This document shows positions 41,117-50,204 of a stretch of 64,000 nucleotides of DNA, piece after piece. The stretch covers positions 189,160 through 253,159 of the forward strand of contig DKPJ01000014.1 of assembly GCA_002480085.1 (NCBI GenBank), in the 5' to 3' direction. The notes beneath the pieces were generated by a model that had not been told where the DNA came from, made no database searches, and saw only the letters and a program-made list of their open reading frames with translations. The number at the start of each line of letters is the position of its first letter. The first letter of the stretch is position 1. The DNA comes from Enterobacteriaceae bacterium UBA7338. GTDB taxonomy: Bacteria > Pseudomonadota > Gammaproteobacteria > Enterobacterales > Enterobacteriaceae. Made by a program: the position numbers and the translations under genes.

Positions 41117-42292
41117 TTACAGGCCTAGCGCATACTTCAGCGCCTGCGTTTTCAGCATCCCGGCGCGCTGGGCCGCCATCAGCCCCATATTGCGCAGCAC
41201 GCGCAGCGGGCCGAGGTTATTGCTAAACCCGGCATAGAAGAGATCCATGCCGCTCTGCATAATGTAGTTATCCGCCATCCGCCGCGTCTGGTAGCGCTTC
41301 AGCACGCGCTGGCTGGCCCACTCCTCGCCCTGGCCGCGGGCATTGATCAATACCTCCAGCAGCGCATCTACGTCGCGATAGCCAAGGTTAACCCCCTGCC
41401 CCGCCAGCGGGTGGATTGTGTGGGCAGCATCACCCACCAGCGCCAGTCCCGGCTTCACATACTGCAAGGCGTGGCGGCGGGTCAGCGGGAAGGCTCCGGC
41501 AGCAACCGGCGTCACCTTGCCCAGCCGCGCCGGGAAGAACTTCTCAATCTCTCTTTGCAGCTGCGGCATGGTCAGGGTGCGCAGCTGACGAATGCGCGCC
41601 GGGGTGTCGTACCACACCAGCGACGCCCAGCGATCGAACAGCGGCAGGAAGGCGTGCGGTCCGTGCGGGGTAAACTGCTGCCAGGTGCTGTCACCCGGAT
41701 CCTTTTCACACTCAACGGTGATAAGCATACAGGACTGCTGGTACTGCCAGGCGTGAACGCCAATCCCCGCCCACTGCCGCACCTGCGAGTTTGCACCGTC
41801 TGCACCAATCACCAGCTTTGCCAGCAGCGTCTCGTCATTGTCAAATACCAGCTCATGCTGATGGCCGCGACAGTGCATTGCCTTAAGCATCGCCGGGGCG
41901 CGCAGCGTTACCTGCGGATGGGCCTCCAGCGCATCCCACAGCGCGCGCTGCAGCACGTTATTCTCAACCATGTAGCCGAGGTGCGGCAGCTTAAGATCGC
42001 TGGCATCAAAGACCACATGGGCGTTCTCCCACTCCCAGGTCTCCAGCCTGCGCCAGGGGTGGCAGCGCATCGCCAGCACGCTATCCCAGACGCCCAGCCC
42101 GCGCAGCAGTGCCACAGATGCGGTGCTTATCGCAGAAATGCGTACGTCCGGCGCTATACTGGCGTCAAACTCAGGGGGAGCGGCCTGTTCGATCACCGTG
42201 ACCGCAAAACCATGCTGCGCCAGGCCAAGCGCCAGCGCGCCGCCGACCATCCCGCCGCCAACTACGGCAACTTCAGTTGGTTGATTTACCAT
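41117..42292 (-). CDS. ubiF: 2-octaprenyl-3-methyl-6-methoxy-1,4-benzoquinol hydroxylase
   Basis: 391 residues, FAD-dependent monooxygenase of the UbiH/UbiF/UbiI family, hydroxylating C6 in ubiquinone synthesis. FAD motifs VAVVGGGMVGGALALGLAQHG, LVIGADGANSQVRQ and ALVGDAAHTIHPLAGQGVNLG are all present. The frame can open at a TTG (42298), but the ATG at 42290-42292 has AAGGA nine bases upstream and matches the E. coli length, so I use it. Divergent from miaB. Confidence 0.95.
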   Translation of the reverse strand: MVNQPTEVAVVGGGMVGGALALGLAQHGFAVTVIEQAAPPEFDASIAPDVRISAISTASVALLRGLGVWDSVLAMRCHPWRRLETWEWENAHVVFDASDLKLPHLGYMVENNVLQRALWDALEAHPQVTLRAPAMLKAMHCRGHQHELVFDNDETLLAKLVIGADGANSQVRQWAGIGVHAWQYQQSCMLITVECEKDPGDSTWQQFTPHGPHAFLPLFDRWASLVWYDTPARIRQLRTLTMPQLQREIEKFFPARLGKVTPVAAGAFPLTRRHALQYVKPGLALVGDAAHTIHPLAGQGVNLGYRDVDALLEVLINARGQGEEWASQRVLKRYQTRRMADNYIMQSGMDLFYAGFSNNLGPLRVLRNMGLMAAQRAGMLKTQALKYALGL

Positions 42293-42432
42293 GGTCAATT
42301 GTCCTTATCTGTAATTCCCTTAAGTTTACAGGATTTTCGATTTTATGGGGTCGGGAGATGAACTATGGTCAGCGCCCGACCAAAGGATTACAATACGCGG
42401 CCTGAAATTCTCGCGTTTAATAGAGCAAGTCG

Positions 42433-43857
42433 ATGACCAAAAAACTCCATATTAAAACCTGGGGCTGTCAGATGAACGAGTATGATTCATCGAAGATGGC
42501 CGATCTGCTGGATGCCACCCACGGCTATCAGCTGACCGACGTGGCGGAAGAGGCAGACCTGCTGCTTCTCAACACCTGCTCTATCCGCGAGAAGGCTCAG
42601 GAGAAGGTGTTCCATCTGCTTGGGCGTTGGAAGCTCTTGAAAGAGAAGAACCCGGATCTCATCATTGGCGTCGGCGGCTGCGTGGCCTCCCAGGAGGGCG
42701 ATCTTATTCGCCAGCGCGCCCGCTGCGTTGATATCGTTTTTGGGCCGCAGACCCTGCACCGCCTGCCGGAGATGATCAACTCCGTGCGCGGCAACCGCAG
42801 CCCGATCGTTGACATCAGCTTCCCGGAGATCGAAAAATTTGACCGCCTGCCGGAGCCGCGCGCCGACGGCCCGACCGCCTTCGTCTCTATCATGGAAGGC
42901 TGTAACAAATATTGTACCTACTGCGTGGTGCCCTATACCCGTGGTGAAGAGGTCAGCCGCCCGTGCGACGACATCCTGTTTGAGATCGCCCAGCTGGCGG
43001 CGCAGGGCGTGCGTGAAGTTAACCTGCTGGGCCAGAATGTCAACGCCTGGCGCGGAGAGAACTACGACGGCACCACCGGATCGTTTGCCGAACTGCTGCG
43101 CCTGGTGGCCGCCATCGACGGTATCGACCGCATCCGCTTTACCACCAGCCACCCCATTGAGTTTACCGACGATATCATCGAGGTTTACCGCGATACGCCG
43201 GAGCTGGTGAGCTTCCTGCACCTGCCGGTACAGAGCGGCGCGGATCGCGTCCTGAACCTGATGGGCCGAACCCATACCGCGCTGGAGTACAAAGCGATTA
43301 TCCGCAAGCTGCGCGCGGCGCGTCCGGATATCCAGATCAGCTCCGACTTTATCGTTGGCTTCCCGGGCGAAACCACCCAGGACTTCGAGCAGACCATGAA
43401 GCTGATTGCCGAGGTCAACTTTGACGTGAGCTTCAGCTTTATCTTCTCTGCCCGTCCAGGCACCCCGGCCGCCGATATGGTCGATGACGTGCCGGAAGCG
43501 GATAAGAAGCAGCGCCTCTACATCCTGCAGGAGCGCATCAACCAGCAGGCGATGGCCTGGAGCCGCAGAATGATCGGCACCACCCAGCGCATCCTGGTGG
43601 AGGGCACCTCCCGCAAGAGCATTATGGAGCTGTCCGGCCGTACCGAGAACAACCGCGTGGTAAACTTCGAGGGTACGCCTGATATGATCGGCAAGTTCGT
43701 GGACGTTGAGATCACCGATGTCTATACTAATTCATTGCGCGGTAACGTTGTGCGCACCGAAGCGGAGATGGGCCTGCGCGTAACCGAAACGCCGGAATCG
43801 GTCATTGCCCGCACCCGTAAAGAGAACGAACTGGGCGTCGGTCTCTACCAGCCCTGA
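42433..43857 (+). CDS. miaB: tRNA-2-methylthio-N6-dimethylallyladenosine synthase
   Basis: 474 residues, radical-SAM methylthiotransferase modifying i6A37 to ms2i6A37 in tRNAs reading UNN codons. Order: UPF0004 domain with its three cluster cysteines (TWGCQMNEYDS, NTCSIREKA, GVGGCVAS), radical-SAM CxxxCxxC at C157, C161, C164 (CNKYCTYC), and a C-terminal TRAM domain. Exact E. coli length. Followed by a terminator. Confidence 0.98.
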   Translation: MTKKLHIKTWGCQMNEYDSSKMADLLDATHGYQLTDVAEEADLLLLNTCSIREKAQEKVFHLLGRWKLLKEKNPDLIIGVGGCVASQEGDLIRQRARCVDIVFGPQTLHRLPEMINSVRGNRSPIVDISFPEIEKFDRLPEPRADGPTAFVSIMEGCNKYCTYCVVPYTRGEEVSRPCDDILFEIAQLAAQGVREVNLLGQNVNAWRGENYDGTTGSFAELLRLVAAIDGIDRIRFTTSHPIEFTDDIIEVYRDTPELVSFLHLPVQSGADRVLNLMGRTHTALEYKAIIRKLRAARPDIQISSDFIVGFPGETTQDFEQTMKLIAEVNFDVSFSFIFSARPGTPAADMVDDVPEADKKQRLYILQERINQQAMAWSRRMIGTTQRILVEGTSRKSIMELSGRTENNRVVNFEGTPDMIGKFVDVEITDVYTNSLRGNVVRTEAEMGLRVTETPESVIARTRKENELGVGLYQP

Positions 43858-43864
43858 TCCCCCC

Positions 43865-43894
43865 GGCCTGCCCCTCCGGCAGGCCTTGTTTTTT
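43865..43894 (+). terminator. Intrinsic terminator of miaB
   Basis: Eight-pair stem GGCCTGCC / GGCAGGCC, loop CCTCC, then TTGTTTTTT, 7 bp past the stop. It separates miaB from ybeZ. Confidence 0.92.
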
Positions 43895-43952
43895 CCGCCC
43901 ATTGCCCCCATATCACAACTCCATCCGGCCAGTCAGGTAAAAGAGGAATCGA

Positions 43953-45005
43953 TTGAATACTGAAACCCGTGAAATCACCCTTGAACCAGCTGACAATGCC
44001 CGTCTGCTGAGTTTATGCGGCCCGTTTGACGACAATATCAAACAGCTTGAACGTCGATTGGGCATCGAAATTAACCGCCGCGATAACCACTTTAAACTCA
44101 CCGGACGCACGATTAGCGTGAACGCCGCCGCCGATATTCTGCGCAGCCTCTACGTTGATACCGCCCCGATGCGCGGCCAAACCCAGGATATTGAACCCGA
44201 GCAGATCCATCTGGCGATCAAAGAGGCCCGCGTGCTTGAGCAGAGCGCCGAGAGCGTGCCGGAGTATGGCAAAGCGGTCAATATCAAAACCAAGCGCGGC
44301 GTAATCAAACCGCGTACGCCAAACCAGGCGCAGTACATCGCCAATGTTCTCGATCATGACATCACCTTCGGCATTGGGCCAGCCGGGACAGGGAAAACCT
44401 ACCTCGCCGTCGCCGCCGCGGTCGATGCCCTGGAGCGCCAGGACGTTCGCCGTATTCTGCTCACCCGTCCGGCGGTAGAGGCCGGAGAGAAGCTCGGCTT
44501 CCTGCCAGGCGATCTGAGCCAGAAGGTTGACCCCTATCTGCGTCCGCTGTACGACGCGCTGTTTGAGATGCTGGGCTTTGAGAAGGTCGAGAAGCTGATG
44601 GAGCGTAACGTGATTGAAGTTGCGCCGCTGGCCTACATGCGCGGCCGTACGCTCAATGACGCCTTTATCATTCTTGATGAGAGCCAGAACACCACCATCG
44701 AACAGATGAAGATGTTCCTGACGCGTATCGGCTTTAACTCGAAAGCGGTGATCACCGGGGATATTACCCAGGTTGACCTGCCGCGCAGCACCAAGTCCGG
44801 CCTGCGCCACGCCATTGAAGTGCTGGCAGAGGTCGATGAAATTAGCTTTAACTTCTTCCACAGCGAGGACGTGGTACGCCACCCGGTGGTTGCCCGCATC
44901 GTGACCGCCTATGAGGCGTGGGAAGAGACAGAGCAGAAACGTAAAGCCGAGCTGGCCGCCGAGCGTAAGCGCGAAGCCCAGCAGCAGGAGCATGAGCAGA
45001 AATGA
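43953..45005 (+). CDS. ybeZ: PhoH-family ATPase YbeZ
   Basis: 350 residues. A short N-terminal RNA-binding-like region (FDDNIKQLERRLGIEINRR) and a PhoH P-loop domain with Walker A GPAGTGKT (142-149) and Walker B FIILDESQNTT. It works with the endoribonuclease YbeY in ribosome maturation and quality control. The start is TTG at 43953 after AGAGGAATCGA, giving the E. coli N-terminus. The C-terminal tail is rich in Lys, Glu and Gln. The stop overlaps the ybeY ATG by four bases. Confidence 0.95.
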   Translation: MNTETREITLEPADNARLLSLCGPFDDNIKQLERRLGIEINRRDNHFKLTGRTISVNAAADILRSLYVDTAPMRGQTQDIEPEQIHLAIKEARVLEQSAESVPEYGKAVNIKTKRGVIKPRTPNQAQYIANVLDHDITFGIGPAGTGKTYLAVAAAVDALERQDVRRILLTRPAVEAGEKLGFLPGDLSQKVDPYLRPLYDALFEMLGFEKVEKLMERNVIEVAPLAYMRGRTLNDAFIILDESQNTTIEQMKMFLTRIGFNSKAVITGDITQVDLPRSTKSGLRHAIEVLAEVDEISFNFFHSEDVVRHPVVARIVTAYEAWEETEQKRKAELAAERKREAQQQEHEQK

Positions 45006-45469
45006 GTTCGGTAATCCTCGATTTACAGCTGGCGTGTGATGACGCGAGCGGCCTGCCAGACGAAGCACAGTTTCAGGGCTGGCTGAACGCGGTGATCCCG
45101 CAGTTTCAGGAGGAGTCCGAAGTGACCATCCGCCTCGTGGATGAGGCGGAGAGCCACGAGCTGAATCTGACCTACCGCGGCAAGGACAAGCCGACTAACG
45201 TGCTGTCGTTCCCGTTTGAGGCCCCGCCGGGCATCGAGCTGCCGCTGCTCGGCGACCTGATTATCTGCCGCCAGGTGGTAGAGCAGGAGGCGAAAGAGCA
45301 GGGAAAACCGCTGGAGGCGCACTGGGCGCACATGGTGGTGCATGGCAGTCTGCACCTGCTGGGCTACGATCATATTGAAGATGACGAGGCCGAAGAGATG
45401 GAGAGCCTGGAAACAGAGATAATGCTTGCTCTGGGCTATGAGGATCCGTACATTGCCGAGAAGGAGTAG
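45002..45469 (+). CDS. ybeY: Endoribonuclease YbeY (16S rRNA 3'-end maturation)
   Basis: 155 residues, UPF0054 metalloprotein. The zinc signature HGSLHLLGYDH (H-x3-H-x5-H) is intact, with the conserved RGKDKPTNVLSFPF segment. It matures the 16S rRNA 3' end and degrades defective 70S ribosomes. It overlaps ybeZ by four bases (ATGA), consistent with a joint function. Confidence 0.97.
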   Translation: MSSVILDLQLACDDASGLPDEAQFQGWLNAVIPQFQEESEVTIRLVDEAESHELNLTYRGKDKPTNVLSFPFEAPPGIELPLLGDLIICRQVVEQEAKEQGKPLEAHWAHMVVHGSLHLLGYDHIEDDEAEEMESLETEIMLALGYEDPYIAEKE

Positions 45470-45549
45470 CCTGGCTGCTCCTGAACCGTCTGGCGCTGAA
45501 TTTGCGCGCCGGACAACACATTTATCAACATGAGAACCCATACGACGCC

Positions 45550-46431
45550 ATGAGCGACGACAATTCACACAGTAGCGACCCACTTAACAGCAGCAAAAAG
45601 GGATTCTTCTCTCTCTTACTGAGCCAGCTCTTTCACGGCGAACCAAAGAACCGTGACGAACTTCTGGCGCTTATCCGCGACTCCGGGCAGAACGAGCTTA
45701 TCGATGAAGATACGCGCGACATGCTGGAAGGGGTAATGGATATTGCCGACCAGCGCGTTCGCGACATCATGATCCCCCGCTCGCAGATGATCACCCTGAA
45801 ACGTAACCAGACGCTGGATGAGTGTCTCGATGTGATTATCGAGTCCGCCCACTCCCGCTTCCCGGTGATCAGCGAAGATAAAGATCATATCGAAGGGATT
45901 TTGATGGCCAAGGATCTGCTGCCCTTTATGCGCAGCGATGCCGAAGCCTTCAGCATGGAGAAAGTGCTCCGTCCGGCGGTTGTCGTCCCGGAGAGCAAAC
46001 GGGTTGACCGGATGCTGAAAGAGTTCCGCTCACAGCGCTACCATATGGCGATCGTTATTGATGAGTTTGGCGGCGTCTCGGGCCTCGTGACCATCGAAGA
46101 TATTCTTGAGCTTATCGTCGGTGAAATTGAAGATGAGTACGACGAAGAGGAAGATATCGATTTCCGCCAGCTGAGCCGTCACACCTGGACGGTACGCGCC
46201 CTGGCCTCCATTGAAGACTTCAATGAGTCCTTTGGGACCCACTTCAGCGATGAAGAGGTGGACACCATCGGCGGGCTGGTGATGCAGGCCTTTGGCCATC
46301 TGCCGGCGCGGGGCGAATCCATCGACATCGATGGTTACCAGTTCAAGGTCGCCATGGCCGACAGCCGTCGTATTATTCAGGTTCACGTAAAAATGCCAGA
46401 AGACGCAGCGCAGCCTAAACTGGACGAGTAA
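45550..46431 (+). CDS. ybeX: CNNM/CorC family CBS-domain protein
   Basis: 293 residues with the start at 45550. Two CBS domains (RDIMIPRSQMITLKRNQTL... and VVPESKRVDRMLKEF...) followed by a C-terminal CorC_HlyC domain (TWTVRALASIEDFNESFGTHF, DTIGGLVMQAFG). Linked to Mg2+/Co2+ efflux in Salmonella and to ribosome maturation in E. coli; it lacks membrane helices here. A longer frame opens at 45502, but conservation begins at MSDDNSHSSDP. Operon ybeZ-ybeY-ybeX-lnt. Confidence 0.93.
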   Translation: MSDDNSHSSDPLNSSKKGFFSLLLSQLFHGEPKNRDELLALIRDSGQNELIDEDTRDMLEGVMDIADQRVRDIMIPRSQMITLKRNQTLDECLDVIIESAHSRFPVISEDKDHIEGILMAKDLLPFMRSDAEAFSMEKVLRPAVVVPESKRVDRMLKEFRSQRYHMAIVIDEFGGVSGLVTIEDILELIVGEIEDEYDEEEDIDFRQLSRHTWTVRALASIEDFNESFGTHFSDEEVDTIGGLVMQAFGHLPARGESIDIDGYQFKVAMADSRRIIQVHVKMPEDAAQPKLDE

Positions 46432-46453
46432 TTCACCTGGACGAGTAATGTAA

Positions 46454-47992
46454 ATGGTATTTGCCTCACTGCTTGAGCGCCAGCGCGTACGTCTGCTGCT
46501 GGCGCTGTTATTGGGAGCCAGCGGAACGCTGGCTTTTTCTCCTTATGACGTCTGGCCCGCCGCGCTTATCTCCCTTATCGGCCTGCAGGGGCTGACGCTC
46601 AACCGCCGCCCACTCCAGGCGGCGGCAATTGGCTATGCGTGGGGATTCGGACTCTTTGGCACCGGCATTAACTGGGTCTACGTCAGCATCGCCCAGTTTG
46701 GCGGTATGCCTGGGCCGGTCAACGTCTTCCTCGTGGTGCTGCTGGCGGCCTATCTGTCGCTCTATACCGGTCTGTTTGCCGGGATCCTCTCCCGTCTCTG
46801 GCCGCGTACCAGCGCCATCCGCGTGGCTATCGCTGCGCCGGTGGTCTGGCAGCTCACCGAGTTTCTGCGCGGCTGGGTGTTAACCGGCTTCCCGTGGCTG
46901 CAGTTTGGCTACAGCCAGATTGACGGTCCGCTGAAGGGGCTGGCCCCGGTGATGGGCGTCGAGGCAATCAACTTCCTGCTGATGGTGGTCAGCGGCCTGC
47001 TGGTGCTGGCGGCGGCTCACCGCAGCTGGCGCACCCTGGCGGTAGCGGTGGTGCTCTTTGCCCTCCCCTTCCCGCTGCGCTACATCCAGTGGTTTACGCC
47101 GGTGACGGAGCGCACTACCCAGGTCTCGCTGGTGCAGGGCAATATTCCGCAATCCCTGAAGTGGGATGAGGGGCAGCTGGAGAATACGCTGAATATCTAT
47201 CTCGACGCTACCGAGCGGGAGATGGGTAAGTCGCAGCTGATTATCTGGCCGGAGTCGGCCATTCCGGATCTGGAGATCAACCAGCAGCGCTTCTTGAGCA
47301 CGATGGACGATCTGCTGCGGGCGAAGGACACGACGCTGATCACCGGCATCGTTGACGCACGTCTGAACAAGCAGAACCGCTACGACACCTATAACACCAT
47401 CATTACGCTGGGCAAAGAGAGCGCGTACAGCTACAACTCCACGAATCGCTATAACAAAAATCATCTGGTGCCGTTTGGCGAGTTCGTGCCGCTGGAGTCC
47501 ATTCTGCGTCCGCTGGCTCCGTTCTTCGATCTGCCGATGTCTTCGTTCAGCCGCGGCCCCTACGTGCAGCCGCAGCTTTCGGCCCACGGCTTTGAGCTGA
47601 CCCCGGCCATCTGCTACGAGATCATCCTCGGCGAACAGGTGCGGGATAACTTCCGCCCGAACACCGACTTCCTGCTGACCATCTCCAACGATGCGTGGTT
47701 CGGTAAGTCTATCGGTCCGTGGCAGCATTTCCAGATGGCGCGGATGCGCTCTCTGGAGCTGGCGCGTCCGCTGCTGCGCAGCACCAACAACGGCATTACC
47801 GCCGTGATTGGTCCGCAGGGTGAGATTCAGGCGATGCTGCCGCAGTTTACTCGCCAGGTGCTGACCACCAACGTAACGCCGACCACCGGCCTGACGCCGT
47901 ACGCCCGTACCGGCAGCTGGCCGCTGTGGATCCTTACCGCGCTGTTCGGCTTTGGCGCGGTGGTGATGAGCCTGCGCCAGCGTCGTAAATAG
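46454..47992 (+). CDS. lnt: Apolipoprotein N-acyltransferase
   Basis: 512 residues, exact E. coli length. About seven membrane helices in the N-terminal 230 residues, then a periplasmic nitrilase-like domain with the Glu-Lys-Cys triad: E in IIWPESAIPD, K in NKNHLVPFGEF, and nucleophile C387 in TPAICYEI. It transfers the third acyl chain to the N-terminal cysteine of lipoproteins, essential for Lol export. It would process lipoproteins such as LptE and RlpA encoded in this window. Confidence 0.97.
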   Translation: MVFASLLERQRVRLLLALLLGASGTLAFSPYDVWPAALISLIGLQGLTLNRRPLQAAAIGYAWGFGLFGTGINWVYVSIAQFGGMPGPVNVFLVVLLAAYLSLYTGLFAGILSRLWPRTSAIRVAIAAPVVWQLTEFLRGWVLTGFPWLQFGYSQIDGPLKGLAPVMGVEAINFLLMVVSGLLVLAAAHRSWRTLAVAVVLFALPFPLRYIQWFTPVTERTTQVSLVQGNIPQSLKWDEGQLENTLNIYLDATEREMGKSQLIIWPESAIPDLEINQQRFLSTMDDLLRAKDTTLITGIVDARLNKQNRYDTYNTIITLGKESAYSYNSTNRYNKNHLVPFGEFVPLESILRPLAPFFDLPMSSFSRGPYVQPQLSAHGFELTPAICYEIILGEQVRDNFRPNTDFLLTISNDAWFGKSIGPWQHFQMARMRSLELARPLLRSTNNGITAVIGPQGEIQAMLPQFTRQVLTTNVTPTTGLTPYARTGSWPLWILTALFGFGAVVMSLRQRRK

Positions 47993-48023
47993 TTAGTCTC
48001 CCACCTTACCCGGCCCCGGTTTT

Positions 48024-48055
48024 GTAGGCCGGGTAAGGCGCAGCCGCCACCCGGC
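48024..48055. repeat. REP element after lnt
   Basis: GTAGGCCGGGTAAGGCGCAG...CCACCCGGC palindromic unit, 31 bp past the lnt stop. Confidence 0.85.
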
Positions 48056-48313
48056 AATCCCCTCCTCCCATCGCCAACCTGGCACAGCAATTGCTTAATA
48101 ATATCAGGCAGCTGCGGATCGTTGCCGATGCGCCATAACGGTGCACCAGCAGTGAACACCTGAAGCACTAAAAAGGTGCACAGGGGGTTTTCTGCCTCGA
48201 AATGGTGCGGTGCGCTTCGCAAAACGAAACAATAAAGCAGCAAAATGTTTACACCAAGCCACACTAAATGTTAACAAACACGCATAACACTGCATGCTTG
48301 TGCTGCAGGATAT

Positions 48314-48333
48314 AACAACACAAACACACACAC
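48314..48333 (+). promoter_or_regulatory. CA-rich leader element of gltI (GcvB target)
   Basis: Twenty bases made only of A and C (AACAACACAAACACACACAC plus or minus one), 45 bp before the gltI ATG. In Salmonella gltI a C/A-rich leader element enhances translation and is the pairing site for the GU-rich region of sRNA GcvB. Confidence 0.75.
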
Positions 48334-48377
48334 TGGGTATCAATGCGTCCCTGGCGCTGATGATGAAGGAGTTGGAT

Positions 48378-49289
48378 ATGCAATTACGTAAACTGACCGC
48401 GGCGATGCTGTTAGTGGGAATGAGCGCCGGTCTGGCACATGCCGAAGATGCAGCCGCGCCGGCAGCCGGCAGCACGCTCGATAAAATTGCCAAAAACGGC
48501 GTGATCGTGGTCGGCCACCGTGAGTCTTCCGTCCCGTTCTCTTACTATGACAACCAGCAGAAAGTCGTCGGTTACTCACAGGACTACTCCAACGCGATCG
48601 TTGAAGCCGTTAAAAAACAGCTCAATAAACCCGATCTGCAGGTCAAGCTGATCCCGATCACCTCCCAGAACCGTATTCCGCTGCTGCAGAACGGCACCTT
48701 TGATTTCGAGTGCGGCTCCACCACCAACAACCTCGAGCGCCAGAAGCAGGCTGCTTTCTCTAATACCATTTTCGTGGTCGGCACCCGCCTGCTGGCGAAA
48801 AAAGGCGGCGACATTAAGGACTTCCCGGACCTGAAAGGTAAAGCGGTCGTTGTCACCTCCGGCACCACCTCAGAGGTGCTGCTGCACAAGCTGAACGACG
48901 AGCAGAAGATGGATATGCGCATCATCAGCGCCAAAGATCACGGCGACTCCTTCCGTACCCTGGAGAGCGGTCGCGCGGTGGCCTTTATGATGGATGACGC
49001 CCTGCTGGCGGGTGAGCGTGCGAAGGCGAAGAAGCCGGACAACTGGGAGATTGTCGGCAAGCCGCAGTCTGAAGAAGCCTACGGCTGCATGCTGCGTAAA
49101 GACGATCCGCAGTTCAAAAAGCTGATGGATGACACCATCGCCCAGGCGCAGACCTCCGGCGAAGCGGCTAAGTGGTTTGATAAGTGGTTCAAGAACCCCA
49201 TTCCACCGAAAAACCTGAATATGAACTTCGAGCTCTCTGATGAGATGCAGGCCCTGTTCAAAACGCCGAACGATAAAGCACTTAACTAA
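48378..49289 (+). CDS. gltI: Glutamate/aspartate-binding periplasmic protein
   Basis: 303 residues. Signal peptide MQLRKLTAAMLLVGMSAGLAHA, then an SBP_bac_3 fold (VVGHRESSVPFSYYDNQQKVVGYSQD, GSTTNNLERQKQAAFSNT, VTSGTTSEVLLHKL). A longer frame opens at 48294; the ATG at 48378 is chosen because AAGGAG lies six bases upstream and the signal peptide begins there. It delivers glutamate and aspartate to GltJKL. The downstream intergenic region yields SroC, which sequesters GcvB and so relieves repression of this gene. Confidence 0.97.
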   Translation: MQLRKLTAAMLLVGMSAGLAHAEDAAAPAAGSTLDKIAKNGVIVVGHRESSVPFSYYDNQQKVVGYSQDYSNAIVEAVKKQLNKPDLQVKLIPITSQNRIPLLQNGTFDFECGSTTNNLERQKQAAFSNTIFVVGTRLLAKKGGDIKDFPDLKGKAVVVTSGTTSEVLLHKLNDEQKMDMRIISAKDHGDSFRTLESGRAVAFMMDDALLAGERAKAKKPDNWEIVGKPQSEEAYGCMLRKDDPQFKKLMDDTIAQAQTSGEAAKWFDKWFKNPIPPKNLNMNFELSDEMQALFKTPNDKALN

Positions 49290-49448
49290 CTAGAAACACA
49301 GGGCGACTATCGCCCTCTCGATTGACGGGAAGCACGGACAGACTAGACGCTGGAGGGTCGTTCCCCCATCCGGCGCGACGCTTACGCATAAAAAGGTGCG
49401 TAAAGCTTCTCACCAATCTTCGAGGGTAGCGCTGCTACCCTTTTTTTT
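49287..49448 (+). ncRNA. sroC: SroC-like sponge RNA (3' UTR of gltI)
   Basis: The gltI-gltJ gap has the position and size of SroC, an RNase E-derived RNA of about 160 nt that ends at the internal terminator and sponges GcvB. The 3' end is clear (terminator at 49421-49449); the 5' end is estimated from the known length. I did not compare the sequence base by base. Confidence 0.6.
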
Positions 49449-49449
49449 C
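49421..49449 (+). terminator. Terminator between gltI and gltJ
   Basis: GGGTAGC / GCTACCC stem with a GCT loop, then eight Ts. It reduces read-through from gltI into gltJKL and forms the SroC 3' end. Confidence 0.93.
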
Positions 49450-49461
49450 TGAGGTACATGT

Positions 49462-50202
49462 ATGTCAATAGACTGGAACTGGGGTATTTTTCTGCAACAG
49501 GCCCCGTTCGGCAACACCACCTATTTAGGCTGGCTGTGGAGCGGTTTTCAGGTCACGGTCGCGCTGTCGATTACCGCCTGGATCATCGCATTTCTTGTCG
49601 GCTCGCTGTTCGGTATTCTCCGCACCGTGCCCAACCGTTTCCTCTCCGGGATCGGTACCCTCTACGTTGAGCTGTTCCGTAACGTTCCGCTGATCGTGCA
49701 GTTCTTTACCTGGTACTTAGTGGTGCCTGAGCTGCTGCCGGAAGATCTCGGCATGTGGTTCAAGGCGGAGCTTGATCCCAATATTCAGTTCTTCCTCTCG
49801 TCGATGATCTGTCTGGGTCTGTTCACCGCGGCGCGCGTCTGTGAGCAGGTGCGGGCGGCCATTCAGTCCCTGCCGCGCGGGCAAAAGAACGCCGGGCTGG
49901 CGATGGGGCTGACGCTGCCGCAGACCTACCGCTACGTGCTGCTGCCCAACGCCTACCGCGTGATTGTGCCGCCGATGACCTCCGAGATGATGAACCTGGT
50001 GAAAAACTCCGCCATCGCCTCGACCATCGGGCTGGTGGATATGGCCGCGCAGGCGGGCAAGCTGCTGGACTACTCTGCCCACGCCTGGGAATCCTTTACC
50101 GCGATCACCCTCGCCTACGTGCTGATTAACGCCTTCATTATGCTGGTGATGAATCTGGTGGAACGCAAAGTTCGCCTGCCGGGCAATATGGGGAGCAAAT
50201 AA
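49462..50202 (+). CDS. gltJ: Glutamate/aspartate ABC permease GltJ
   Basis: 246 residues, about five membrane helices, HisM-type polar amino acid permease. The EAA-loop region is RAAIQSLPRGQKNAGLAMGLTLPQTYRYVLLPNAYR. With GltK it forms the channel for glutamate and aspartate. The ATG follows TGAGGTACATGT, 13 bp beyond the terminator T run, so expression depends on read-through or re-initiation. Confidence 0.96.
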   Translation: MSIDWNWGIFLQQAPFGNTTYLGWLWSGFQVTVALSITAWIIAFLVGSLFGILRTVPNRFLSGIGTLYVELFRNVPLIVQFFTWYLVVPELLPEDLGMWFKAELDPNIQFFLSSMICLGLFTAARVCEQVRAAIQSLPRGQKNAGLAMGLTLPQTYRYVLLPNAYRVIVPPMTSEMMNLVKNSAIASTIGLVDMAAQAGKLLDYSAHAWESFTAITLAYVLINAFIMLVMNLVERKVRLPGNMGSK

Positions 50203-50204
50203 CG

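Larger units (their letters stand above)
47993..48377 (+). promoter_or_regulatory. lnt-gltI intergenic region
   Basis: 385 bp without a gene. It contains a REP (48024-48055), AT-rich DNA that should hold the gltI promoter, and a CA-rich leader element (48314-48333). I did not see a lnt terminator with a T run. Confidence 0.7.
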
